Source: Aphodovivens avicola
GTDB lineage: Bacteria > Actinomycetota > Coriobacteriia > Coriobacteriales > Eggerthellaceae
DNA length: 64,000 bases
Assembly: GCA_018712515.1 (NCBI GenBank)
Contig: DVGW01000050.1
Coordinates: 48,649-112,648 of the forward strand
Direction of reading: 5' to 3'
How positions within the stretch are numbered: the first letter of the stretch is position 1; every line of letters begins with the position of its first letter. The translations under genes and the position numbers were made by a program. The notes under the pieces were generated by a model, which was given only the letters and a program-made list of their open reading frames with translations, had not been told where the DNA came from and made no database searches. Below are positions 18,307-26,244 of the stretch, piece by piece.

Positions 18307-18483
18307 CTACGCCTCCTCCTCCACGATCTCTGCCGTGGGGGCGTTCTTCTTCACGCTCTCGATGCCCTTTTTGCAGGAGTCCTTGGACTTGTAGTGCTGC
18401 GACGTGGCGATGACCTCGCCGTTGTCGGCCTTCAGCACGAAGTGGCAGCCCTTCTCGGACGTCTTGATCACGAACTTGCCCAT
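18307..18483 (-). CDS. YegP-like DUF1508 protein
   Basis: 58 residues from the ATG at 18483; a start 21 bases upstream is possible, but GAGAGGG lies at a good distance from this one. It is a single DUF1508 repeat: GKFVIKTSEKGCHFVLKADNGEVIATSQHYKSKDSCKKGIESVKKNAP, in the pattern F-x-L-K-A-x-N-G-E-V-I. E. coli YegP has two such repeats; single-repeat forms are common. The function is not established. It stands alone on the minus strand. Confidence 0.85.
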   Translation of the reverse strand: MGKFVIKTSEKGCHFVLKADNGEVIATSQHYKSKDSCKKGIESVKKNAPTAEIVEEEA

Positions 18484-18760
18484 TGTTTGCCCTCTCTTTC
18501 GCAACGGAACCAGACGAGAAGCATGCTAGGCCATCGCCGCGTCGCGGGCGTGCGCGGCGGGATGCTTGAACCAATCTTTGAAGCGGATCCGCGCCGCCGT
18601 GTTTCCCGTCGGCTTCCACCGCGTTTCGTTCCTGTTGCGATGCGTTTCCCATTCGGTTAACCGCCTCCGCCGGCATCGTTTCGAAACATTCCGCCTGCAT
18701 GATCGGGCTGTCGACGCGCGACGGAACGGTTCACTGCGAAGAGGAAGCGAGGTTGGAAGG

Positions 18761-20035
18761 ATGTTCGACACAGGTGCGACGGGCTTCATGATCGTGTGCG
18801 CGATGCTCGTCTTTTTGATGACGCCGGGGCTGGCGTTTTTCTACGGAGGTTTGTCGCGGCGCAAGAACGTGGTCAACACGATGATCATGTCGTTCGCGGT
18901 GCTGGGCATCGTCGGCGTGACGTGGGTGATCGCGGGATGGTCGTTCGCGTACGGCGGCGACGGCTCCCTCCCGTTCTTCGGAGGGTTCGACCAGCTGGGG
19001 CTGGCGGGCCTGGTCGGCGAGATGGTGGGGGAGGCGGAAGGGGCGCTCAGCCACGACGCGTACCCCGTGTTGGTGGATGTGGCGTTCCAGGCGGCGTTCG
19101 CCATGATCACGGCGGCGATCATCACCGGGTCGCTGGCGGGCCGCATGAAGTTCGGCGCCGTCGTCTTGTTCGTGGCCATCTGGTCGCTTGTCGTCTATGC
19201 GCCGCTCGCCCATATGGTGTGGGGCGGCGAAGGGTCCCTGATCGGCGACATGATCGGCGCACTCGATTTCGCCGGCGGCGATGTGGTGCACATCAGCTCG
19301 GGCCTCACCGGATTGGTGCTGTGCCTGCTCGTGGGCAAGCGCCGCGAGTTCGGCATGATGAGCTACCGCCCGCATAACGTTCCGTTCGTGGCGTTGGGCG
19401 CGGCGCTTCTGTGGTTCGGCTGGTTCGGGTTCAACGCGGGATCCGAGTTCGCCCCCGACGGTGTGGCGGCGCTCGCGCTTTTGAACACGGTCGCCGCATC
19501 CGCCGCCGCGCTCGTCTCCTGGATGGTCGTCGAGCGCGTGCGCGTCGGCAAACCCACGCTCGTCGGCGCGGCGACGGGCCTGGTGGCGGGCCTGGTCGTC
19601 ATCACGCCGGCGGCAGGTTTCGTCGAGCCGTGGGCTGCGATCGTGATGGGGCTTATCGTTTCCCCCGTCTGCTACTTCGCGATCTCGTTCCTCAAGAAGA
19701 AAATCGGCTACGACGACGCGCTCGACGCGTTCGGCTGCCATGCGGTCGGCGGCATCACGGGCGGCATCCTCACGGGCGTCTTCTGCGTGCCCGAGCTGTC
19801 CTGGACCGATTTCGGCGGCCTCGTCTACACCGGCGATTTCACGCTCCTCGGCGCGCAGGTGCTCGGCATCCTGGTCACGGTTGCGTTCGTTGCGGTCGCT
19901 GACCTCGTCATCGCGCTCATCGTCAAGGCGCTGTTCAAGGGCAACTTGCGGGTGAGCGCGCAGGAGGAGGCCATGGGCCTGGACGTCTCCGCGCATGGCG
20001 AGAGCGCTTATCCGGCGTATCTGGGATTGGATTAA
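18761..20035 (+). CDS. amt: Ammonium transporter
   Basis: 424 residues; Amt/Mep/Rh family trimeric membrane channel for ammonium. About eleven hydrophobic helices are visible, starting TGFMIVCAMLVFLMTPGLAFFYGGLSRRKN. The two pore histidines are in DVVHISSGLTGLVLCL and DAFGCHAVGG, and WFGWFGFNAGS is the family signature. The ATG at 18761 has GGAAGG upstream and gives the usual N-terminus, although the frame stays open farther upstream. It is followed by a family A repeat and glnK, the conserved amt-glnK pairing in which PII blocks the channel. Confidence 0.95.
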   Translation: MFDTGATGFMIVCAMLVFLMTPGLAFFYGGLSRRKNVVNTMIMSFAVLGIVGVTWVIAGWSFAYGGDGSLPFFGGFDQLGLAGLVGEMVGEAEGALSHDAYPVLVDVAFQAAFAMITAAIITGSLAGRMKFGAVVLFVAIWSLVVYAPLAHMVWGGEGSLIGDMIGALDFAGGDVVHISSGLTGLVLCLLVGKRREFGMMSYRPHNVPFVALGAALLWFGWFGFNAGSEFAPDGVAALALLNTVAASAAALVSWMVVERVRVGKPTLVGAATGLVAGLVVITPAAGFVEPWAAIVMGLIVSPVCYFAISFLKKKIGYDDALDAFGCHAVGGITGGILTGVFCVPELSWTDFGGLVYTGDFTLLGAQVLGILVTVAFVAVADLVIALIVKALFKGNLRVSAQEEAMGLDVSAHGESAYPAYLGLD

Positions 20036-20043
20036 TCAGGCAG

Positions 20044-20177
20044 CCCCGCCTTCGGACCGGCCGGGCGGGGCACGTGCTCAAACAGATGCTCGCCTTTTGG
20101 CGGATTCGTTCTTCGAACGAATCAAAGAGGCTGCGCATACTGCGCGCGAGCCCCGCCCGGCCGGTCCGAAGGCGGGG
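20044..20177 (+). repeat. Intercistronic structured repeat, family A copy 2
   Basis: Starts 9 bases after the amt stop. The outer arms are a 27-bp perfect inverted repeat (20044-20070 and 20151-20177). They enclose the conserved strands CACGTGCTCAAACAG and ATACTGCGCGCGAGCCCC and an inner hairpin GATTCGTTC TTC GAACGAATC (20103-20123). It separates amt from glnK and could tune their relative expression. Confidence 0.78.
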
Positions 20178-20201
20178 TGTCTATGACAGGAAGAGGTGCT
20201 C

Positions 20202-20540
20202 ATGAAAAAGATCACGGCGGTTGTTCGGCCGGAGAAGTTGGAGGCTTTGAAGGATGCCCTGTTCGCGGCAGACGTTGATGGGATGACGGTGTCGCAGGTG
20301 CAGGGGTGCGGGAACCAGCATGGTTGGAAGGAGTACTACCGCGGAACCGAGGTGCTGTTGAACATGATCCCCAAGGTCAAGTTCGACCTTGTCGTTCCCG
20401 ATGGGCGGGTCGACGAGCTGGTCGAGGTGATCCGGGGATGCGCGGCGACGGGGCAGGTGGGGGACGGCAAGATCTTCATCTTCCCCGTCGAGGAGGTGGT
20501 GCGCATCCGCACCGGCGAGCGCGGCGAGGCGGCGCTCTGA
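20202..20540 (+). CDS. glnK: P-II nitrogen regulatory protein GlnK
   Basis: 112 residues from the ATG at 20202 (GGAAGAGG upstream). PII trimers sense 2-oxoglutarate, ATP and ADP, and block Amt when nitrogen is sufficient. The family signatures PKVKFDLVVPD and GDGKIFIFPVEEVVRIRTGE are present. Alignment of the T-loop without gaps puts Val at position 51 (KEYYRGTEVLLN), where the uridylylated or adenylylated Tyr51 normally lies; Tyr46 is kept. Covalent modification at Tyr51 is therefore impossible. It is paired with amt. Confidence 0.94.
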   Translation: MKKITAVVRPEKLEALKDALFAADVDGMTVSQVQGCGNQHGWKEYYRGTEVLLNMIPKVKFDLVVPDGRVDELVEVIRGCAATGQVGDGKIFIFPVEEVVRIRTGERGEAAL

Positions 20541-20593
20541 TTTTCTGGTACCATTGCCGTGGCATATCGGCAGGTACGGAAAAGAGGGCTTTC

Positions 20594-20842
20594 ATGTACA
20601 ACTACACCCCGCGTGGCGTGTGCTCGCGTCAGATCAGCGTCGATCTCGACGGCGACACCATCAAGGAGGTCTCGTTCGTCGGCGGCTGCAACGGCAACCT
20701 GAAGGCGATATCCAAGCTGGTCAAGGGCCATAAGGTCGACGAGATCGTCGAGCTTTTGCAGGGCAACACCTGCGGCCCGCGTTCCACGTCCTGCGCCGAT
20801 CAGCTCACGTGCGCTTTGCGCGAGGCCCAGGCGCAGCAGTAA
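20594..20842 (+). CDS. TSCPD domain protein (TIGR03905-type)
   Basis: 82 residues. The sequence carries FVGGCNGNLKAISKLVKG, LLQGNTCGPRSTSCADQL and conserved cysteines matching small stand-alone TSCPD proteins, a domain otherwise found at the C-terminus of class II ribonucleotide reductases. The biochemical role of the stand-alone proteins is unknown; the cysteines suggest metal binding. It follows glnK after 53 bases and ends at a perfect hairpin. Confidence 0.82.
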   Translation: MYNYTPRGVCSRQISVDLDGDTIKEVSFVGGCNGNLKAISKLVKGHKVDEIVELLQGNTCGPRSTSCADQLTCALREAQAQQ

Positions 20843-20876
20843 CGCGATCCGGCGATCTGGCAACCTTATGCAGATG

Positions 20877-20907
20877 CAATAGCGGCTCCCCTCGGGAGCC
20901 GCTATTG
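20877..20907 (+). terminator. Hairpin terminator after the TSCPD gene
   Basis: CAATAGCGGCTCCC CTC GGGAGCCGCTATTG is a perfect 14-bp stem with a 3-base loop. No T-run follows; the next bases, ATATATACTCC, may instead be part of the fur promoter (TATACT at 20911-20916). Confidence 0.65.
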
Positions 20908-20966
20908 ATATATACTCCTAATAAGGCTTTCATTTCACGAACGACGGTCGCGGGGAGGTGCGGCGT

Positions 20967-21386
20967 ATGAAGGCGGCGAATCCGGAGGCGAAGGCATCGC
21001 GCAACACCGTGCAGCGCGCGCTGGTGCTCGAAGCCGTGCGCTCGCTGCGCAACCATCCGACGTCCGCCGACGTGTACGAGGAGGTGCGCCAGAAGCACCC
21101 CAGCATCTCGCGCGCCACGGTTTACCGCAACCTGGGCGTTTTGGCGGAGCGCGGCGAGGTGCTGCGCGTCGAGGTCCCCAACGGCGCCGACCGCTACGAC
21201 TTTTTCAACCAGCCTCACTACCACGCGAAATGCCGCGGATGCGGGTGCGTGTTAGATGTCGACATGCCCTATCATGCCGACATCGCCGACGAGGTGTCCG
21301 ATGCCCACGGGTTCGCGATCGAGGGGCACCAGATCGTCTTCACGGGTCTGTGCGCCGACTGCCGACAGGCCGATCTCCCCAGATAA
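20967..21386 (+). CDS. Fur-family metalloregulator
   Basis: 139 residues from the ATG at 20967 (GGGGAGGTG upstream). The N-terminal winged helix includes SADVYEEVRQKHPSISRATVYRNLGVLAE, with the typical Fur-family recognition helix. The dimerisation half has HYHAKCRGCGCVLDVD and GLCADC, the two CxxC pairs of the structural zinc site. The spacing resembles PerR/Fur; sequence alone does not separate iron from peroxide sensing. It has its own promoter region and is not obviously in an operon. Confidence 0.9.
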   Translation: MKAANPEAKASRNTVQRALVLEAVRSLRNHPTSADVYEEVRQKHPSISRATVYRNLGVLAERGEVLRVEVPNGADRYDFFNQPHYHAKCRGCGCVLDVDMPYHADIADEVSDAHGFAIEGHQIVFTGLCADCRQADLPR

Positions 21387-21573
21387 CGTGATAACCTCAC
21401 ACGCCTGCTGGAAAATGCGCCGCTTGTGACGGGCGCAAAGCGCTAATTGGTCCCGGCGGTCGTCAGCTAAGCGAGGCGAGCAGGGCGGACGAGGCGGGAG
21501 GAGGCTCTTGCCGACGCTTTCAATTTCTCGTGTGCGCGGGATGAATTCGCGCGTTTGGCAAGAGCGCGCGTGC

Positions 21574-21579
21574 TATACT
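21574..21579 (+). promoter_or_regulatory. Extended -10 promoter of rpsA
   Basis: TGCTATACT is an extended -10 (TG-N-TATACT) giving a leader of about 150 nt before the TTG start of rpsA. TTGGCA at 21555-21560 is too close for a standard -35. In the 351-base gap before rpsA no gene is apparent. The long leader could host autogenous control by S1, which is only an inference. Confidence 0.55.
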
Positions 21580-21737
21580 AGATCGGCTTGCGGGAAAGGC
21601 CCGCAGGCGTAAGTAATGTAGGCCCCCGAGACATGTTTGTAGCACAGCCCCACAAGGCAGGCGTTCTGCATAAGCGAACATGGTGAATGCAGCGATCAAT
21701 CATGACGAAGGGTCCCCAAACTTGAAAGGGGTCCGTT

Positions 21738-22967
21738 TTGACCGAAATCAAGAATCCGTCCATCATCGACTTCTCCGACATCGATGACGATCAGATGAAT
21801 GCTCTGATCGACGGCACGCTGACCGATTTCGACGAGGGCGATCTCGTCGACGGCACCGTCGTCAAGATCGAGCATGACGAGGTGCTGGTGGACATCGGCT
21901 TCAAGAGCGAGGGCGTCATCCCGCTGCGTGAGCTGTCCATCCGCAAGGACGCCGATCCGTCCGACATCGTCAACCTGGGCGACAAGATCGAGGCTCTGGT
22001 CCTTCAGAAGGAGGACAAGGACGGCCGTCTGATCCTGTCCAAGAAGCGCGCCGAGTACGAGCGCGCCTGGATCTCCGTCGAGGAGAAGTTCAAGGCCGGC
22101 GAGACCGTCACCGGCGAGGTCATCGAGGTCGTCAAGGGCGGCCTGATCCTGGACATCGGCCTGCGCGGCTTCCTGCCGGCATCCCTCGTGGACCTGCGCC
22201 GCGTCAAGGATCTGGACATGTACCTGGGCACCGAGCTCGAGGCCCGCGTCATCGAGATGGATCGCAACCGCAACAACGTCGTGCTGTCCCGTCGCGTGCT
22301 GCTGGAGGAGGGCCGCAAGAACGAGCGTGCCGAGATCCTGGCCAAGCTGTCCAAGGGCATGCGCCTGAAGGGCACCGTCTCCTCCATCGTGGACTTCGGT
22401 GCTTTCGTGGACCTGGGCGGCATCGACGGTCTGGTTCACATCTCCGAGCTCTCTTGGAACCATGTCAACCATCCCTCCGAGGTCGTCAAGGTGGGCGACG
22501 AGGTCGAGGTCGAGGTTCTCGACGTCGATCTGCAGCGTGAGCGCATCTCCCTGGGCCTCAAGCAGACCACTCCCGATCCGTGGATCAAGCTGGTCGAGTC
22601 CTATCCCGTGGGCACCATCGTCGATGGCCGCGTGACCAAGGTCGTCCCGTTCGGCGCGTTCGTCGAGCTGGGCCAGGGCATCGAGGGCCTGGTGCACATC
22701 TCCGAGATGGCTCCGCGCCACATCGACACGCCGGCTCAGGTCGTCAAGGCCAACGACACCGTCAAGGTGAAGGTCATGGACGTCAACCCCGAGCGTCGTC
22801 GCATCTCCCTGTCCATGAAGGCTGCCGCCGAGGAGCTGGGCATCGAGATCGAGGTCGACGAGTCCATCCAGGCCGAGGAGCGTCCCGCCAAGCGCAAGAA
22901 CGACAAGAAGCGCGAGGACAAGCCGGCAGAGGAGACCGAGGCTGCCGCCGAGGAGCAGGCCGAATAG
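21738..22967 (+). CDS. rpsA: 30S ribosomal protein S1
   Basis: 409 residues from a TTG start preceded by GAAAGGGG. Four S1 RNA-binding domains follow one another at about 35-105, 120-190, 205-275 and 290-360, for example GTVSSIVDFGAFVDLGGIDGLVHISEL and a near repeat. The four-domain form is typical of Gram-positive and actinobacterial S1, against six in E. coli. The C-terminal ~45 residues are lysine- and glutamate-rich. Codon use is strongly biased, as expected of a highly expressed gene. A terminator follows. Confidence 0.95.
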   Translation: MTEIKNPSIIDFSDIDDDQMNALIDGTLTDFDEGDLVDGTVVKIEHDEVLVDIGFKSEGVIPLRELSIRKDADPSDIVNLGDKIEALVLQKEDKDGRLILSKKRAEYERAWISVEEKFKAGETVTGEVIEVVKGGLILDIGLRGFLPASLVDLRRVKDLDMYLGTELEARVIEMDRNRNNVVLSRRVLLEEGRKNERAEILAKLSKGMRLKGTVSSIVDFGAFVDLGGIDGLVHISELSWNHVNHPSEVVKVGDEVEVEVLDVDLQRERISLGLKQTTPDPWIKLVESYPVGTIVDGRVTKVVPFGAFVELGQGIEGLVHISEMAPRHIDTPAQVVKANDTVKVKVMDVNPERRRISLSMKAAAEELGIEIEVDESIQAEERPAKRKNDKKREDKPAEETEAAAEEQAE

Positions 22968-22999
22968 CTTCGGCTGCAACGCTTCCCTAAGCGAATGAG

Positions 23000-23032
23000 A
23001 AGGGCGTCCCGCACGAGCGGGGCGCCCTTTTT
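23000..23032 (+). terminator. Intrinsic terminator after rpsA
   Basis: AAGGGCGTCCCGC pairs with GCGGGGCGCCCTT over a short ACGA loop, followed by a run of T. Standard rho-independent terminator 33 bases after the stop. Confidence 0.88.
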
Positions 23033-23115
23033 GCGTCTAGGGGGAGGCGGGACGGGATGGCGGTTCGCGCTTCATCGGGCGCATGGTTCCGCTCAGAATG
23101 AGGGTTGCGCGATGC

Positions 23116-23326
23116 TGCAGCCAGGCTTTCCGCGTTCGATGCTGACTATTGCGAAGAATGCGACACGCATCGCTCGCTAGGGAGAAATGAGTGTCGCATT
23201 CTCCGAACCAGTTGGCATACTCTCAGCAAAACGATGCCTGCTGTGCGATCGGTTGCCCAGAACTCTACGAGCTACGTCGCATTCTTCTGAAAACATGGCA
23301 TCTTTCGCGGAAAGCCTGGTCGCGGA
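23116..23326. repeat. MITE-like intergenic element, family C copy 1
   Basis: About 210 bp bounded by terminal inverted repeats (GCAGCCAGGCTTTCCGC at the left; the complement of GCGACCAGGCTTTCCGC at the right). Inside, GAATGCGACAC (23156-23166) pairs with GTGTCGCATTC (23191-23201), and a third copy of the word, GTCGCATTC, lies at 23276-23284 before TCTGAAAA. A second copy of the same element is at 41652. No transposase is encoded. It occupies most of the gap between rpsA and the acyltransferase gene. Confidence 0.72.
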
Positions 23327-23485
23327 GTGCTAGCGACTGGGCATGTCGACGATGACGACCGCGTCGGCATTGCGCATGGTGCCGCCGTGCGAGATCGCCG
23401 TGCCGTGCAGATAGGCGCAGCGAGCGACAGTTGGTTTAGCTGCGGGGTGAAAGGATGGCTGGTCGGGTTGTGCCAGCCATCCGGC

Positions 23486-25798
23486 TTAGCGGTCCGCGGA
23501 GAGGTCGACGGGCTGCTTGAGGCCGTCGAGGAGATGCGCGATCGGCGCGCGGACGACCTCTTTGGCGCTGTCGACGGCGAATTGCTGGGGGGATTTGAGT
23601 TCGGCGTGCTCGTCGCCCTCCTCGTGGACGGGCAGGTATTCCGCGACCGCGGAATGGACCATGTCCACGTATGCCTGGGCGCCGTCGGCGGAAAGGTGCG
23701 TGCCGTCGCCGTCGAACCACTCGCCGTGGGACGAGGAGAGGCCGTACCAATCGATGAGGTTGACGTTCTCGTAGCGCTCGGCGGCGCGCGCCAGGGCGTT
23801 GTTCGTCTCGCCCATCCAGGACGTCGTGCTGCGGGTGTTGATCAGCCAGATGCGCTTGTCGGCGCCCACCGCACCGATCAACGTGTCGAGTTGCTCGTCG
23901 GTCGCGACGCCGTTGGTGCCCAGCGCGAACACGACGATGTCGCCCACGATGTTCTGATCGGCGTAGGATTGGTAGATGTCCTGGCCCACGTAGAGCTGGC
24001 GGTTGACCGCCGCATCGATGGCGCCGTAGGGGAACGTCTCCTGGAAGTTCGGGATGGCGCGCACCGACACCGAGTCGCCGATCATCAGGATATCCAGCTT
24101 GGCGTTGGCAGGCGTCACGTGAGCATCCTCGCTCGATTCGGCGAGCGCTCCCGCGGTGGGGCCGGCGATCTGGGCCGACTCGTCCTTGAGCAGGTCTCCG
24201 CCTTCGAGCGCCGAGGTGTCGGGGACGAAGATCAGGCCGCCGACGGCCGTGAGCACCAGAGCGACGGAGACGACCACGTGAACGACATGGCTGCGGACCC
24301 ATTCGACGAACGTGGTGCGGCGGTTGGCGATGTCGGCGAGCAGCGCGCCGATGGCGCCGTGGCGGATCGGGTTCTCGACGAAGGTGTAGGAGAACGCCGA
24401 GATGGCGAGGATGACGGCGAGCGCCAACAGGAGCATCCACCAAGGCGTCTCGGACAAGCCGTTCTGCGGAACCATCAGCAGCAGGATCGGATAGTGCCAC
24501 AGGTAGATGCCGTAGCTGCGTTTGCCGATCCACACGAAGGGCGGCAGGCCCCAGAATTTGCTCAGGAGGCTGGCCGGGTGCACGAGGACCGCGATCACGA
24601 TGGCCGTGAGGACCGAGCACAGCACGAGCCCGCCGTAGTAGAGGAACGGCGAGAAGCCGTTGCAGAACGCCACCATCAAAACCAGCCCGACGAAGGCGAG
24701 GATGCCCACGCCGTCGAGCGCACGGCGCGCGTTGGTGCTGATGCGGACGCTGTCGGTGGCGCCGAGCTGGTTGGAAGGCCAGACGAACGCAAGCCAGGCG
24801 CCGATGAGCAGCGAGAACGCGCGCGTGTCGGTGCCGTAGTAGACGCGGGACGGGTCTCCGTGGGGATCGAACAGCACGGCCATGTCGATGGCGGAAAGCA
24901 GCGCCAGCACGAGCGTCATGATGCTGAGCACGCGCTTCTTGACGCCGAGCTTCATCATGATGAACAGCAGCACCGGCCAGATGAGGTAGAACTGCTCCTC
25001 GATGGCGAGCGACCAGAAATGCGTGACCGGCGACGGCGAGCCCAGCGCATCGAAGTACGACACGTTGTGGAAGATCTGCCACCAGTTGTTGAAGAAGAAC
25101 AGCGACGGGATGACGTCGGGCCGCAGTTTGGTGAGCAGCGCATGGTTGAAGATCGTGCACAGCACCGCGATGGTCACGACGGAGAACACGATCGCCGGGA
25201 ACAGCCTTCGGATGCGCCTGAGCCAGAAGTCGGGCAGATTGATGCGTCCGGTGCCCTGGAACTCGATCACCAGCAGGCTGGTGATGAGGTATCCCGACAG
25301 GACGAAGAAGATCGTCACGCCCAGAAGTCCGCCGGTCGCCCACGGCATGCCCATGTGGTAGGCGATGACGGCCAGCACGGCGAAGGCGCGCAGACCGTCG
25401 AGCGAGGGGATGTAGCGGGATTTCGGACGCGCGGGAGCCGGGGCCTTGGCGGCGCTTTCAGCGCGGCCGCGCCTTCCGCCGGCGCTGCGGCGGGGGAGCG
25501 CTTCGGTGTCGCGTCCGCTCTTGCGCTGGCTATGGGCAGCCTGATGGCGGCCGCTGCGGACCTGGCTGCGGGCGGATGCGCCCCTCTCGCTCGAGGAGGG
25601 CGATCTGTCGGCATAGCGGCTATGGGCCGCATGGCGTCCGGCTTGGCCGCGTGAGACGGCGCCGCGGCGCACGTCCTCGGCGGTGCGGGCACGCGTCCGG
25701 GAGCCGCTCCCCATGCCGCCCTCTCCGTTGAGCCGAACATGCTCGCGCGCTCCCATGCGGGCGCTTCCTCGTTGCGGATTCGAAGGGGTGCGGGACAT
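23486..25798 (-). CDS. OatA-like O-acetyltransferase: acyltransferase-3 membrane domain with SGNH domain
   Basis: 770 residues. Residues 1-~125 are a basic, Arg/Ser-rich cytoplasmic region. The acyltransferase-3 membrane domain follows (about 126-480): IPSLDGLRAFAVLAVIAYH at the start, and HFWSLAIEEQFYLIWP, with about ten helices. After a last helix comes an extracellular SGNH esterase-like domain with MIGDSVS, ALGTNG and DGTHLS, giving the Ser, Gly, Asn and Asp-His catalytic blocks. This layout matches peptidoglycan O-acetyltransferase OatA, which confers lysozyme resistance, although other cell-wall or polysaccharide acceptors are possible. It stands alone on the minus strand; the true start within the basic region is uncertain. 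Confidence 0.88.
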   Translation of the reverse strand: MSRTPSNPQRGSARMGAREHVRLNGEGGMGSGSRTRARTAEDVRRGAVSRGQAGRHAAHSRYADRSPSSSERGASARSQVRSGRHQAAHSQRKSGRDTEALPRRSAGGRRGRAESAAKAPAPARPKSRYIPSLDGLRAFAVLAVIAYHMGMPWATGGLLGVTIFFVLSGYLITSLLVIEFQGTGRINLPDFWLRRIRRLFPAIVFSVVTIAVLCTIFNHALLTKLRPDVIPSLFFFNNWWQIFHNVSYFDALGSPSPVTHFWSLAIEEQFYLIWPVLLFIMMKLGVKKRVLSIMTLVLALLSAIDMAVLFDPHGDPSRVYYGTDTRAFSLLIGAWLAFVWPSNQLGATDSVRISTNARRALDGVGILAFVGLVLMVAFCNGFSPFLYYGGLVLCSVLTAIVIAVLVHPASLLSKFWGLPPFVWIGKRSYGIYLWHYPILLLMVPQNGLSETPWWMLLLALAVILAISAFSYTFVENPIRHGAIGALLADIANRRTTFVEWVRSHVVHVVVSVALVLTAVGGLIFVPDTSALEGGDLLKDESAQIAGPTAGALAESSEDAHVTPANAKLDILMIGDSVSVRAIPNFQETFPYGAIDAAVNRQLYVGQDIYQSYADQNIVGDIVVFALGTNGVATDEQLDTLIGAVGADKRIWLINTRSTTSWMGETNNALARAAERYENVNLIDWYGLSSSHGEWFDGDGTHLSADGAQAYVDMVHSAVAEYLPVHEEGDEHAELKSPQQFAVDSAKEVVRAPIAHLLDGLKQPVDLSADR

Positions 25799-25953
25799 GC
25801 TCTGCGGTTCCTTTCGCTTCAGGGAGAGGTTGAGGTTGGCTCGGAATGGCGGTTTTCACGCAACTAATCAGTATACCAGCGCCAGAGGGAAAAATCCCCA
25901 GGTGGTTCTTTGTAATCCTACGGTTGTAGGTGAGGCCTCCCGCGTGCTGCGGT

Positions 25954-26040
25954 TCGGCGTCCCCGCATGTCGTGGCTTGGCGCCCTACCGGACCGCGCGC
26001 CGCGTCTCGGCGTCCCCGTGTGTCGTGGCTTGGCGTCCGC
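25954..26040. repeat. Direct repeat, 53-bp period
   Basis: TCGGCGTCCCCG followed, after two variable bases, by TGTCGTGGCTTGGCG occurs at 25954 and again at 26007. Further degenerate GCGCCGCGTCG pieces follow near 26120. It occupies the gap between the acyltransferase and ackA, which otherwise holds no convincing gene. It may be the trace of an unequal-crossover duplication. Confidence 0.5.
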
Positions 26041-26189
26041 CGATTTCCCTGCGTCGCGATGATTCCGGCGTCTTGGCGCCCTTGCGTGCCGCGATGTCGC
26101 CGGTGCTCCGACGGCCCCGCGCGCCGCGTCGTCCTTCAGCGCCTTGCCGATCCTCGGCGGCGCTCGGCGGTATCCAGCGCGCCCGCTGG

Positions 26190-26195
26190 TACAAT
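26190..26195 (+). promoter_or_regulatory. Putative extended -10 of the ackA promoter
   Basis: TGGTACAAT, an extended -10 hexamer about 50 bases upstream of the ackA ATG. The -35 region is not distinctive. Confidence 0.45.
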
Positions 26196-26244
26196 GAAAG
26201 ATACTGCGCATGAGGCGCTGCGCATGGATCGGAAAGGGGCCCCT

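Noticed and set aside
23327..25654. 775-codon plus-strand frame opposite the acyltransferase gene
   Set aside because: The minus-strand frame has complete acyltransferase-3 and SGNH motifs; the plus frame is low-complexity Arg/Asp/Gly-rich sequence.
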